Positions 1 through 7,808 of a stretch of 64,000 bases of DNA are shown here, piece after piece (position 1 is the stretch's first letter; each line of letters starts with the position of its first letter). The stretch comes from Pontibacter korlensis (GTDB taxonomy: Bacteria > Bacteroidota > Bacteroidia > Cytophagales > Hymenobacteraceae), in NCBI RefSeq assembly GCF_000973725.1, contig NZ_CP009621.1, forward strand, positions 806,001 through 870,000, in the 5' to 3' direction. A model generated the notes under the pieces. It had not been told where the DNA came from. It saw only the letters and a list, made by a program, of their open reading frames with translations, and ran no database searches. The translations under genes were made by a program, and so were the position numbers.

Positions 1-488
1 CTAAGCTGCAGTACAGGGATGTTGGCTTCAGGGTACATGTGTCGGATAATCGTCCAGGCACCGTGATCAAGGCCCCAGTCATGGTCCAGTTCTACTGCAG
101 TAGACTTGATAATGGATGCCGTTTCCTTGGCTAGTTCAGGGCTACCCGGTGCCTTGTACTGCACATCGAACAACTCCTGCGGAAAGCCACCGAAGTCATG
201 GATGGTCTTTGGGAAATCCATTGCTGTAATACGGGTACCTTTGCTGAGCCAATGGGCAGATACCACCAGCACTGCTTTAGGTGTTGGGATCTCTCTTGCC
301 AGTTTTGTCCAGTACTGACTGAACTCGTTATCCAAAATGCCATTCATGGGTGAGCCATGGCCTATAAATAGAACCGGCATCAACTGCTCCTGCTCACCCA
401 GGCTGTCTGTAAATCTATTGAAAGCGGTTAATGTAGTCATACCTGCTACTCCAGTTAAAAGTGTTTTAATGAACTGTTTCCGTTGCAT
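1..488 (-). CDS. LigB-type extradiol dioxygenase family protein (YgiD-like), partial
   Basis: Only the first 162 or so residues lie in the window; the gene continues past position 1. The N-terminus has a basic MQRKQFIK stretch followed by a hydrophobic segment, similar to Tat-like leaders of this family in Bacteroidota. Then follow FIGHGSPMN (metal-binding His, around residue 45), a VVSAHW strand motif and HDFGGFP, typical of class III (LigB) extradiol dioxygenases such as the 4,5-DOPA dioxygenase YgiD. Members open catechol rings using Fe(II) or Zn(II); the natural substrate is often unknown. ATG 486-488 is the first start before the conserved region. The next genes on the same strand are DoxX and YceI, a redox/stress context. 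Confidence 0.8.
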   Translation of the reverse strand, partial: MQRKQFIKTLLTGVAGMTTLTAFNRFTDSLGEQEQLMPVLFIGHGSPMNGILDNEFSQYWTKLAREIPTPKAVLVVSAHWLSKGTRITAMDFPKTIHDFGGFPQELFDVQYKAPGSPELAKETASIIKSTAVELDHDWGLDHGAWTIIRHMYPEANIPVLQL

Positions 489-623
489 AACAGCTTGCTT
501 CGTTAAATTGAAATGTGCAGAAACGCCTGCCGGTTTTTACCTATAGGCCGCTGGGGTTAAGCACTACCGCTTATACCTGGCTGTTGCCCAATAGCTCTGT
601 ATTATAGCTTTCTTGTTGCAGAG

Positions 624-655
624 GAGCTCCCAGAATTAATTCATTCTGGAAGCTC
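624..655 (-). terminator. Hairpin downstream of the DoxX gene
   Basis: Arms 624-636 and 643-655 pair over 13 bp with one mismatch and a 6-nt loop. It lies 17 nt beyond the end of the DoxX gene, so it probably ends the minus-strand unit NAD(P)-oxidoreductase, YceI, DoxX. There is no clear U-tract. Confidence 0.5.
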
Positions 656-671
656 TTGCTTCAATCTTAGC

Positions 672-1124
672 CTACTGTATTGAGAGGGTTCTGACGTAAG
701 TCGACCGCAGTACCTTTTGCAGGAGCAGATAATCTAATGAATACTTTCCGCTTCCTGTGAGGAGTAGCACAGTGTAAGGCAACAGGTATAGAAGTCCCGG
801 CTCTTGCTTCGCAAAAGGATCTGCGCCATGCACCAGGAAAACTGCCACCAGCATGGTGATAATCAAAGGAATGGCTGCCAGCCTTGTACCAAGCCCCACC
901 AGAATCAGCAGTGAACAAACCACCTCGGCGAATACGGCTAACAGCAGTGCGCCAGTAGCACTTAGGCCGAACAGGGCAGGAAACTGAACCGGCGCGTCAG
1001 ATAATAGCATTTCCAGCTTCGGCCAACCGTGTGTAAGCATCAGGGTGGCAATACCAACCCGAGCTATCAGAAGCGCCACGTCAATATTGTTGGCACTCTG
1101 GTACACATTTATAAGCTTTTTCAT
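672..1124 (-). CDS. DoxX family membrane protein
   Basis: A 150-residue protein with four hydrophobic helices, the length and layout of the DoxX family. The segment around residues 22-36 (ARVGIATLMLTHGWPKL) is the family's first helix and HG motif; HGADPF occurs near residue 98 and the last helix near LPYTVLLLTGSGKYSLD. DoxX proteins are inner-membrane proteins linked to thiosulfate:quinone oxidoreduction or oxidative stress; the actual substrate here is unknown. It lies 20 nt downstream of the YceI gene on the same strand, so the two are probably co-transcribed. Confidence 0.85.
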   Translation of the reverse strand: MKKLINVYQSANNIDVALLIARVGIATLMLTHGWPKLEMLLSDAPVQFPALFGLSATGALLLAVFAEVVCSLLILVGLGTRLAAIPLIITMLVAVFLVHGADPFAKQEPGLLYLLPYTVLLLTGSGKYSLDYLLLQKVLRSTYVRTLSIQ

Positions 1125-1144
1125 CGCTGATTCTTCGTTTATTA

Positions 1145-1717
1145 TTACTGGATAAACTCGCCGTCCGCTTTGATGCGTACCTCGTCGCTGATCATAGGGG
1201 CTGGGAAGCTACTGCCTAGGTTAAAGTCGGAGCGCTTGATAGTACCCGTTACCTGGAAACCTGCCGTTTGCTTCTTGCTCATCGGGTTTTCTACCGAGCC
1301 ATTGTAGATCATATCTAAGGTTACAGGCTTAGTTACACCAGCTAGGGTTAGGTTGCCGTTAAGCTTAAAGTTATTCTTGCCTGCCTTCTTTACAGAAGTG
1401 CTTTTAAAGTCCATGGTCGGGTATTTTTCTACATTAAAAAAATCCGGGCTCTTCAGGTGAGCGTCACGGTCTCCTACTCTGGTGTCAATAGAGGCTGTTT
1501 TTGCGGTCAGCTCCACCACAGCATCACTGAAATCCGGCTTAGCGGAGGTAATTTTTACATCGAAGTCATTGAACGTGCCCGACACATCGGCAATGCCCAG
1601 GTGGTTCACCGTAAAGCCAAGCTGCGAGTGGGCGTCATCGTTCGTCCATACCCCGTTCAGGGTAGTGAAAGCCGACAGAGAAAAGAATGCGAATACAATT
1701 ACTAATAACTTTTTCAT
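1145..1717 (-). CDS. YceI family periplasmic lipocalin-like protein
   Basis: A 190-residue secreted protein with an N-terminal signal peptide (KKLLVIVFAFFSLSAFTT). The mature part has the YceI signatures: W-x(4)-HSQLGFTVNHLGI near residues 24-42, DVSGTFNDFD, and a middle region with DAHLKSPDFFNVEKYP. YceI proteins form a beta-barrel that binds isoprenoids or quinones in the periplasm. Transcribed with DoxX just downstream and the Rossmann oxidoreductase just upstream; together they suggest a small quinone/oxidative-stress operon under the neighbouring Crp/Fnr regulator. The function is inferred from the family only. Confidence 0.9.
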   Translation of the reverse strand: MKKLLVIVFAFFSLSAFTTLNGVWTNDDAHSQLGFTVNHLGIADVSGTFNDFDVKITSAKPDFSDAVVELTAKTASIDTRVGDRDAHLKSPDFFNVEKYPTMDFKSTSVKKAGKNNFKLNGNLTLAGVTKPVTLDMIYNGSVENPMSKKQTAGFQVTGTIKRSDFNLGSSFPAPMISDEVRIKADGEFIQ

Positions 1718-1766
1718 TTTTGAATTGATCTTGGGTTTGTGATTTACTTTATAGTGTTTGAATAAC

Positions 1767-2429
1767 TTATTGGTGCAGGATCTTCCAGCCGGCGAGCCAG
1801 TTATAACCGTACTTCATGTTCAGTTGAATAAGCAGCAGCTGCATGCGCTCCAATGTGCCGCTTACAGCCAGCCCTCCCGCAACAATCGGATTGAAACCCG
1901 CTGTGCTAACCAGTTCAGCAACGGTTTGGACGGCCGCTTCATCCTCTCCAGCGACAAAGGCGTCGGCTTGCTTGCCATCTATGACAGGTGTAGAGAAGTC
2001 GGCAGCAAAGGTGGTGTTGAATGCTTTTACCACTTTGGAGTTGGGCAGCAGCTTTTGCAGTTCTTCTGCCGCACTGGAGTCAGGCGCTGTCACCAAGCCG
2101 TCATATGTATCATTAAGCGGGTTGGCGATACTAATGACGATCTTCTGGTTGGCAACTTCCCTTATCTTTTCGGCTACTTCTTGTTCTGCTGCATAGGGAA
2201 CAGCGGCAATGATAATGTCTGCTTCCCAAGAAGCTTCTCTGGTGCAATCTATTGCTTCTACTTCCGCAGCTGGATTGTTTACTTTGATTTCGTCTACTAC
2301 AGCCTGTACTTTGTCTAATTCGTTTGCACAAAGAAGTAGTCTATAGTTGCCCTTCGCAAGGCTTTTCGATATAGCGGAGCCCATGTTACCGGATGCTCCT
2401 ATAATGGCTATTGTTTGCATTGTCTTCAT
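1767..2429 (-). CDS. NADPH-dependent F420-reductase-like NAD(P)-binding oxidoreductase
   Basis: The N-terminus has a Rossmann motif (IAIIGASGNMGSAISKSL), and the protein resembles the NADP oxidoreductase coenzyme-F420-dependent family (NpdG-like), later carrying VVISIANPLND and VVKAFNTTFAADF. About 220 residues, normal for the family. In organisms without F420 such proteins are NAD(P)H-dependent reductases of unknown substrate. I chose ATG 2427-2429, just before the Rossmann strand; a longer ORF reaches 2480 but would begin beyond the candidate -7 element at 2450-2457. It heads the unit with YceI and DoxX and is preceded by an Fnr-like operator at 2503-2516. Confidence 0.8.
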   Translation of the reverse strand: MKTMQTIAIIGASGNMGSAISKSLAKGNYRLLLCANELDKVQAVVDEIKVNNPAAEVEAIDCTREASWEADIIIAAVPYAAEQEVAEKIREVANQKIVISIANPLNDTYDGLVTAPDSSAAEELQKLLPNSKVVKAFNTTFAADFSTPVIDGKQADAFVAGEDEAAVQTVAELVSTAGFNPIVAGGLAVSGTLERMQLLLIQLNMKYGYNWLAGWKILHQ

Positions 2430-2449
2430 TGTTTTAAAAATGAACAATA

Positions 2450-2457
2450 CAAAGGTA
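2450..2457 (-). promoter_or_regulatory. -7 promoter element TACCTTTG
   Basis: Read on the minus strand this is TACCTTTG, an exact match to the Bacteroidota -7 consensus TAnnTTTG. It lies 21-28 nt upstream of the oxidoreductase ATG. Its centre is 56 bp from the centre of the Fnr-like palindrome at 2503-2516. No convincing -33 TTTG is present, which fits an activator-dependent promoter. Confidence 0.55.
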
Positions 2458-2502
2458 CAGCCATGAAAAGCCCTGCGCATTGCGCCTTGTCAAGAAAAAC
2501 CC

Positions 2503-2516
2503 TTGACATTTGTCAA
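2503..2516. promoter_or_regulatory. Crp/Fnr-type operator TTGACATTTGTCAA
   Basis: A perfect palindrome of 6-bp arms around TT, i.e. the 5-4-5 arrangement TTGAC-N4-GTCAA typical of Fnr-class sites (TTGAT-N4-ATCAA). It lies just past the end of the Crp/Fnr gene (2533-3114) and upstream of the oxidoreductase promoter. The centre falls near -64 of the predicted start, a class I activator position. The recognition helix of the adjacent regulator contains E-x-x-S-R as in Fnr, consistent with a TTGA half-site. Confidence 0.55.
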
Positions 2517-2532
2517 TGACATGAAGGATGTT

Positions 2533-3114
2533 TTACCTGCGGTCGGCTATCTTCTTACGGACCCGACTCAGGGTTTCAGGTGTCAGCCCCATATAAGAGG
2601 CGATCATGTGCTGCGGCACGCGCTGGGCAATGTCGGGGTAGGTTTCTGTAAAACGGGTGTAGCGTTCTTCGGCCGGAAGACTGATATTGGAGGTCAGTCG
2701 CCGTTGCAAAGCAATGTAAGCACCTGTAATGAGTAGGCGCATGTACGTTTCGTATTTAGGTTGAGTTTTCAAAAGCTCTTCATGCGCAGCCCGGGTTATC
2801 AGCACCAGCACGGCATCTTCCAGGGCTTCTATGTTATAGGTGGCGGGCTCAGCGGTCAGGAAGCTGAACAGATCTGAGATTGTCCAGCCTTCTATGGCAA
2901 ACTGTACAATGTGCTCGTTGTTATTCTCGTCTACAGTATAGGCGCGTAATGCCCCTTCCTCTACAAAGGCAATGGATTTGCACACATCTCCCTCCTGTAA
3001 GAGGTACTGCCTTTTGCGCAGCTTTTTAGGTGTCAGGTATGCCTTTATTTGCTCCTGCTCTTCTGGAGTTAGTGGCACTTTCTCGTTGAATTTCTGAAAG
3101 AACAATTCGTACAT
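2533..3114 (-). CDS. Crp/Fnr family transcriptional regulator
   Basis: About 193 residues: an N-terminal cyclic-nucleotide-binding-like beta-roll (RQYLLQEGDVCKSIAFVEEGALRAYTVDEN), a dimerisation helix, and a C-terminal winged HTH (VPQHMIASYMGLTPETLSRVRKKIA). The recognition helix has E-T-L-S-R, the E-x-x-S-R motif of Fnr. There are no Fnr-type cysteines for a 4Fe-4S cluster, so the signal is unknown. Start ATG 3112-3114 (MYELFF) is preferred because the longer ORF starting at 3147 begins inside the hairpin at 3125-3172. It probably acts on the palindrome at 2503-2516 next door. Confidence 0.88.
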   Translation of the reverse strand: MYELFFQKFNEKVPLTPEEQEQIKAYLTPKKLRKRQYLLQEGDVCKSIAFVEEGALRAYTVDENNNEHIVQFAIEGWTISDLFSFLTAEPATYNIEALEDAVLVLITRAAHEELLKTQPKYETYMRLLITGAYIALQRRLTSNISLPAEERYTRFTETYPDIAQRVPQHMIASYMGLTPETLSRVRKKIADRR

Positions 3115-3124
3115 TGTTGAAAGA

Positions 3125-3172
3125 CACAAAAGCGGCTTCTTATGCATTTCTACTCTAGAAGCCGCTTTTGTG
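3125..3172 (-). terminator. 16-bp perfect hairpin after the alcohol dehydrogenase gene
   Basis: Arms 3125-3140 and 3157-3172 are perfectly complementary, loop 16 nt. It lies 35 nt beyond the stop of the minus-strand alcohol dehydrogenase gene and before the start of the Crp/Fnr gene, so it separates the two units. Both flanks carry the CAAAAG/CTTTTG pattern seen in other terminators of this window. Confidence 0.7.
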
Positions 3173-3206
3173 CAGTGCTGCTTTAGTATGTGAAACTCAT
3201 TTATTT

Positions 3207-4298
3207 TTATTTCGCTATCCTTACAACAGGCTTAAGTGTTTCACCAGATTTTGATGCTTCAAAAGCTGCGTTGATGTCCTCAAAGTCATAGAATTTGACC
3301 AGCTTGTCGAAGGGGAACTTCCCCTCTTTATAGTACTGAATTAATTTAGGGATGTGTATCTGGGGAATGGAATCCCCCTGTACCGTGCCCATCACTTTTT
3401 TCCCTTCCATCAATAAGTCATTTGTGAAGTTTAGCGTCACATCGCCTCCCATACCTACGATGGAAACTATCCCTGAAACGCGTAGCGCATGGATCGATTG
3501 AATGATGACCGAGGTGGCACCCGTTGTTTCAATTCCATAGTGGACACCTCCCTCTGTAATCCTCTTAATTTCTTTTACAACATCTACTTCCTTGCCGTTC
3601 AAGGCATGCGTTGCACCGAGTTCCAAAGCAAGGTCTAACCGGTTTTGGTGTAAATCGACAACAATAATATGCTTCAAACCCATGATTTTGGCTGCCATCA
3701 CCGCACTCAAACCCACTGCTCCACCTCCATAAATAGCAATTGAGCTACCTGGCTCAGGACGCAGCGTATTCATGACCGTGCCACTCCCCGTCTGGATGCC
3801 GCAACCTAACGGTCCTAATAGCGCCAAATCAACGTCCTTATCCACTTTAACAACATTATTTTTATTGGCCACAGCATACGTTGCGAAAGAAGATTGCCCA
3901 AAAAAAGTGGAAAGTGCGTGATTATGTTGGTGGATATGATGAGAACCATCTTTAGATTTACCACCGAAATTGAGTTCTACCGTTCTCTGGCATAGATTCT
4001 GGTGCCCCGTCAGGCACTGGGAGCACTCGCCGCAATAGGAATAAGAAAGGACAACGTGGTCGCCAGGCTGTATGTTTGTAATGCCAGCGCCAACTTTCTC
4101 TACTATACCGGCCCCCTCATGTCCTAATACGACTGGGAACGGAGCCCCTCTTCCTCTGATAGATTCTGCGTCAGTATGGCAGATACCTGTAGCCACTATT
4201 TTTACCAGTACTTCATCAGGCCCGGGTTCTGTTAACTCTACTTCTTCAATTTTCAATGCTTCGCCTACATCATGTGCGACTGCTGCTTTAATTTTCAT
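3207..4298 (-). CDS. Zinc-dependent alcohol dehydrogenase (aryl-alcohol dehydrogenase type, MDR family)
   Basis: A 363-residue medium-chain dehydrogenase. Catalytic zinc ligands are visible as C40, H60-E61 and C166 (GPLGCGIQTG). The structural zinc lobe has the four cysteines C89, C92, C95 and C103. The Rossmann fold carries IYGGGAVGLSAVMAAK and then VVDLH; the aspartate after the second strand points to NAD rather than NADP. The sequence resembles benzyl/aryl-alcohol dehydrogenases (XylB type), which oxidise alcohols to aldehydes; the substrate cannot be fixed from sequence. It is a single-gene unit closed by the hairpin at 3125-3172. Confidence 0.88.
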   Translation of the reverse strand: MKIKAAVAHDVGEALKIEEVELTEPGPDEVLVKIVATGICHTDAESIRGRGAPFPVVLGHEGAGIVEKVGAGITNIQPGDHVVLSYSYCGECSQCLTGHQNLCQRTVELNFGGKSKDGSHHIHQHNHALSTFFGQSSFATYAVANKNNVVKVDKDVDLALLGPLGCGIQTGSGTVMNTLRPEPGSSIAIYGGGAVGLSAVMAAKIMGLKHIIVVDLHQNRLDLALELGATHALNGKEVDVVKEIKRITEGGVHYGIETTGATSVIIQSIHALRVSGIVSIVGMGGDVTLNFTNDLLMEGKKVMGTVQGDSIPQIHIPKLIQYYKEGKFPFDKLVKFYDFEDINAAFEASKSGETLKPVVRIAK

Positions 4299-4721
4299 AG
4301 CTGCTAGTGTTAGTAATAAACATTAAAACTATAATAATGGGAGATAACTCTAATCCTCTATACTTCACACGTAATGACCTTCCTATTACTCAACCCAATT
4401 CCTACATCTCTTACGATAACGTTGCCTACATTAATAATACTTACCTCAAAAGCCTGGTTAAAGTATGACCGCATGTAGGTTTTGTTAAAATTCTGATGTG
4501 TTGCAAAGTTTTGAATCCAGCTAGCACAGCGGAGTCCGTATCTTTACTATACTGTAAAACCCGTGTAGTGCATACAGTCCAAAACTCAGATGGGCAGTTT
4601 GTTGTTTTAGAGACAAACCGTCTGCTCCAGCACTGTCTGAGCCGTTGCATAATTCCGTTGCTAAACAAAAGCCAACTGCAAAGGAAGAATGCTCCCGGCT
4701 TTTGTTCAGAACTTTAACCTG
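4299..4721. other. Intergenic gap without a recognisable gene
   Basis: Short ORFs exist on both strands here but none has a recognisable motif. The only structure seen is the hairpin at 4664-4706. The promoter of the alcohol dehydrogenase must lie next to 4298, but no clear -7 element was found. Confidence 0.6.
4664..4706 (-). terminator. Hairpin downstream of the ergothioneine operon
   Basis: Arms AACAAAAGCC (4664-4673) and GGCTTTTGTT (4697-4706) pair perfectly over 10 bp with a 23-nt loop. On the minus strand the second arm ends in a T-rich stretch. It lies 16 nt beyond the last gene (4722-5009). Confidence 0.6.
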
Positions 4722-5009
4722 CTAAAAAATTTGTTGAGTGATATAGATCTGCAACGGTTCAGCCAATAATGGCTGGATGCTGGAGGCAAACTTCTGGAAA
4801 TGCTCCGATTGGCTATGCGCCTGGAAGTCTTCTTCAGATTGAAATTCTTCCATCATAATGAAAACAGCTGGATCGGAAGTTGTACGATGTACCTCATAAC
4901 GATGACAGCCTGGCTCAAGCCGGGTGGCGGAAACTAAGGGTTCAAATAGGGCCAAGAGGGTCTCAATGGCTTCGGATTGTATTTTGATGATTCCTATGAT
5001 ATAAAGCAT
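4722..5009 (-). CDS. Antibiotic biosynthesis monooxygenase domain protein (YgiN-like)
   Basis: A 95-residue protein with the ferredoxin-like ABM fold: an N-terminal beta strand, ALFEPLVSATRLEPGCHRYEVHRT and FQAHSQSEHFQKFASSIQPLL. These match the small quinol monooxygenase/ABM family, which oxidises quinols or similar substrates without cofactor, or acts as a protective enzyme. It is last in the operon with egtB and egtD, 79 nt after egtB. A link to ergothioneine is not established; it may be a general oxidative-stress partner. Confidence 0.85.
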   Translation of the reverse strand: MLYIIGIIKIQSEAIETLLALFEPLVSATRLEPGCHRYEVHRTTSDPAVFIMMEEFQSEEDFQAHSQSEHFQKFASSIQPLLAEPLQIYITQQIF

Positions 5010-5088
5010 TTGTTTTGTATTTAAATTAGTTAATAGAGTAGGTCATAGACGACCTATATATAAGAAAATATATTAAGTCGTATTTTGG

Positions 5089-6246
5089 TTATTCTGCAAG
5101 CCTGATTCCGGTAAACTGCCATTGATGCTGCGGATGGAAAAAATTACGGTAGCTCTTGCGGCTGTGCCCTGCTGACGTAGCGACGGAGGCGCCACGGAGT
5201 ACCATTTGGTTTACCATGAATTTTCCATTATACTCCCCCACCGCACCGGCTGCTCTTCTGTAGCCTGGATAAGGTAGGTAAGCACTATTGGTCCACTCCC
5301 AGCGGTCTCCCCAGTTTAAATGATCTGCCGCTACTTCCCACTCTGCCTCAGTCGGCAACCGCATTCCTTTCCATGCTGCAAAAGCTGCAGCTTCAAAAAA
5401 GCTGATGTGGCATACAGGCTCTGAAGGTTGAACCTCCTGTAAACCTGAGATAGTATAGTGCATCCATTTCCCGTCTATATGGTGCCAGTACAGTGGGCCT
5501 GAAACGCCTTTACTCTTTACCCAATCCCATCCCTCAGCATGCCAGTATCTGAAGTTCTTATAGCCACCGTCCTCCATGAACTGCAGGTATTCCTCGTTTG
5601 TGACCAGATTGTTCGATATGTTGAATTCATGCAGGTATACTTTATGCCTGCCCAGCTCATTGTCGAAGCAAAATTCTGTACCACCGTAACCGATCTCATA
5701 AACACCAGCAGGAACGGTAGCAACCCCTGCCGTCACCTGTTGTACAGGCTTTTCAACTGTCTGAAGGCTGTAAGCGGGAAAGAGCGGGTTATGTCCTAAA
5801 ATGTATTTGATATCTGTATAAAGTAACTCCTGGTGCTGCTGCTCATGATTTAGGCCAAGCACCAGCAGTTCTTTTACCTCAGGCCCAGGATCGTCCTTCA
5901 GAAAACCCTCCATGGCATTGTCCACGTAGCTTCGGTACCGATAAACTTCCTCTACGGTTGGCCGGCTTAGGTTTCCCCTGTCCGTTCGGATCACGCGGGC
6001 ACCTATGGTTTCATAATAGCTGTTAAAAACATAGTTATAGGCGGGATCGAATTCCCTGTAGCAGTGGGCATAAGGCTTTAGGATGAATGTTTCAAAAAAC
6101 CAGGTGGTGTGACCCAGGTGCCATTTGGGGGGGCTTACATCCACCACCGGCTGTACGACATAATCCTCCGCTTTTATTGGCTTGCATATATCTTCTGATA
6201 CTTGCCGAACCTTTTTATAAACTTTTACTAAACTAAGTTCAGTCAT
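5089..6246 (-). CDS. egtB: Ergothioneine biosynthesis sulfoxide synthase EgtB
   Basis: EgtB couples hercynine (trimethylhistidine) to a cysteine-type thiol using Fe(II) and O2. The N-terminal DinB-like domain has the iron ligands H46 (WHLGHTTWFFE), H134 and H138 (NHEQQHQE), the three-histidine triad of the family. The C-terminal FGE-sulfatase (formylglycine-generating-like) domain shows LPTEAEWEVAA, WEWTNSAYLPYPGY, MVLRGAS and GIRLAE at the end. 385 residues, slightly short of mycobacterial EgtB. The start overlaps the end of the permease gene by 8 bp, so translation is probably coupled. No EgtC (glutamyl hydrolase) or EgtE (C-S lyase) gene is seen in the operon; free cysteine may be the donor, as in some other EgtB types. 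Confidence 0.92.
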   Translation of the reverse strand: MTELSLVKVYKKVRQVSEDICKPIKAEDYVVQPVVDVSPPKWHLGHTTWFFETFILKPYAHCYREFDPAYNYVFNSYYETIGARVIRTDRGNLSRPTVEEVYRYRSYVDNAMEGFLKDDPGPEVKELLVLGLNHEQQHQELLYTDIKYILGHNPLFPAYSLQTVEKPVQQVTAGVATVPAGVYEIGYGGTEFCFDNELGRHKVYLHEFNISNNLVTNEEYLQFMEDGGYKNFRYWHAEGWDWVKSKGVSGPLYWHHIDGKWMHYTISGLQEVQPSEPVCHISFFEAAAFAAWKGMRLPTEAEWEVAADHLNWGDRWEWTNSAYLPYPGYRRAAGAVGEYNGKFMVNQMVLRGASVATSAGHSRKSYRNFFHPQHQWQFTGIRLAE

Positions 6247-7807
6247 TTTGCTCGATATATTGTTTTAAATCAGTGATGGTTGTAAGGTTCAGGGCCTGCG
6301 CCTGTCTTCTGCGCATCATCAAAGCATAGGTGTTATTGAATCCTATCGGATCCATCCAAATGAGCCCGTATCGTTTTTCAAATTGTTCCTGGACGTACTG
6401 AAAAACCTTCTCCTTGGCGACAATCAGCGAATCTACTTTTTGGGGATCCGGTTGTAAGATGACCTGTAATCCTGTTCCGGTGTACTCCGGATACAGATCG
6501 ATTTGTTTATGAAGCAGGGCATCAAAGCATATTTTGGTGCCCCCAAGGCCAGTCTTTGTTTCAACGCCCAGATTAGTATAGCCTCTGATCAACATACTGT
6601 AGATCTCGGCAAGGATATACTGCTCGCCAAAGATTTTCGAACCAATCCGGATCATGCCTTGATTTCCTTTTTGAGGAGCCCGCCAAAGTTTTTTTGATAC
6701 TAAGAAGTCTTTTGCCACCTTTCCCGGTGACTGCTTTAATATATCCACTCGGTAGTTTAGATCGGTCATGGTAGCATCATCAATCATGCCTGTCAGCAAG
6801 CCAAGCGTTTTCCTGAGCTCCGGGTAGCGTTGCAAAACCTCGGCGCGAACGACAGGGGCAGCGTAATACGGAGGGAATATCATCTTGTCATCTTGGAGGA
6901 TCGCCAGATCATACGCCTTTAGCCGGCCATCAGTGCTGTAGCCACCGATAATATCCAGCTTGTTTTCAAAGAGTGCTTTGTACATCACCGCATCACTTAT
7001 CACCACGGTTGGAACACTCAACTCGTATTCTGACTTTAACCCCAGATACCCGTCCGTCCGGCCCATGAATTCTGGCTCAAATCCCGCCAGCAGTTTATTT
7101 CCGGCAGAAGGCATCAGATAAGCAGCAGATACCATTATCGTGACTATAGAGAACACCAGAGCAGCTTTATGGATGCGGGCGGGTTGCAACAGCTGTACCT
7201 TTCCAAGTAGAAAATCAAAAAGAACAGCCAGCAGAGACGCAGGTATGGCTCCTGCCAAAATCATGTTGGTGTTATTAAGCGCAATGCCACCGAAAATAAA
7301 TTCGCCCAAGCCTCCACCTGCAATATAGGCAGCAAGGGTCGCCACCCCAACGTTGATGACAGTAGCGGTTCTGATACCAGCCATGATAACAGGCAGGGAC
7401 AAGGGCAGCTCCACCTTGAAAAGTATTTGTCTACTCGTCATACCCATGCCTTTGGCGGCATCTTTTACTGCCTCATCCACGCCTATGATCCCGACGTAGG
7501 TGTTTCTGATTATAGGTAATAATGCGTACAGGAAAAGGACGATGATAGCTGGTAGGGTGCCGATGCCCAGTAGAGGAATCATAAACCCCAGCAAGGCAAT
7601 GCTGGGAATCGTCTGAAACATTCCTGCTATACCCAAAACGGTACCGGAAAGCGTTCTTCTTTTTGCAATCAGTACTCCCATTGGCAACCCAAGCAGCATA
7701 GCCAGCAGCAGGGATGCAAAGGTAAGGCCGATATGGGTAATGGTCTGGCTGAGAATTTCGTCACTCTGCAATAGGAAGAACCCCCATAAGCTTTGCTGTT
7801 GATCCAT
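6239..7807 (-). CDS. Osmoprotectant/ergothioneine-type ABC transporter: fused permease and substrate-binding protein (EgtU/OpuB-like)
   Basis: 522 residues with two parts. Residues about 1-230 form a BPD-type permease with several membrane helices (LTFASLLLAMLLGLPMGV, and the family loop VDEAVKDAAKGMGMTSRQILFKVELPLSLP). Residues about 235-522 form an OpuAC-type periplasmic binding domain with two lobes (GRTDGYLGLKSEYEL to ..KICFDALLHKQIDLYPEYTGTGL). This permease-binding fusion is the architecture of EgtU, the ergothioneine importer of Streptococcus and Helicobacter, and of choline/glycine betaine importers. It ends inside egtB and starts 1 nt after the ATPase gene. Placement between egtB and egtD makes ergothioneine or hercynine a likely substrate; this is inference from context. 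Confidence 0.85.
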   Translation of the reverse strand: MDQQQSLWGFFLLQSDEILSQTITHIGLTFASLLLAMLLGLPMGVLIAKRRTLSGTVLGIAGMFQTIPSIALLGFMIPLLGIGTLPAIIVLFLYALLPIIRNTYVGIIGVDEAVKDAAKGMGMTSRQILFKVELPLSLPVIMAGIRTATVINVGVATLAAYIAGGGLGEFIFGGIALNNTNMILAGAIPASLLAVLFDFLLGKVQLLQPARIHKAALVFSIVTIMVSAAYLMPSAGNKLLAGFEPEFMGRTDGYLGLKSEYELSVPTVVISDAVMYKALFENKLDIIGGYSTDGRLKAYDLAILQDDKMIFPPYYAAPVVRAEVLQRYPELRKTLGLLTGMIDDATMTDLNYRVDILKQSPGKVAKDFLVSKKLWRAPQKGNQGMIRIGSKIFGEQYILAEIYSMLIRGYTNLGVETKTGLGGTKICFDALLHKQIDLYPEYTGTGLQVILQPDPQKVDSLIVAKEKVFQYVQEQFEKRYGLIWMDPIGFNNTYALMMRRRQAQALNLTTITDLKQYIEQND

Positions 7808-7808
7808 A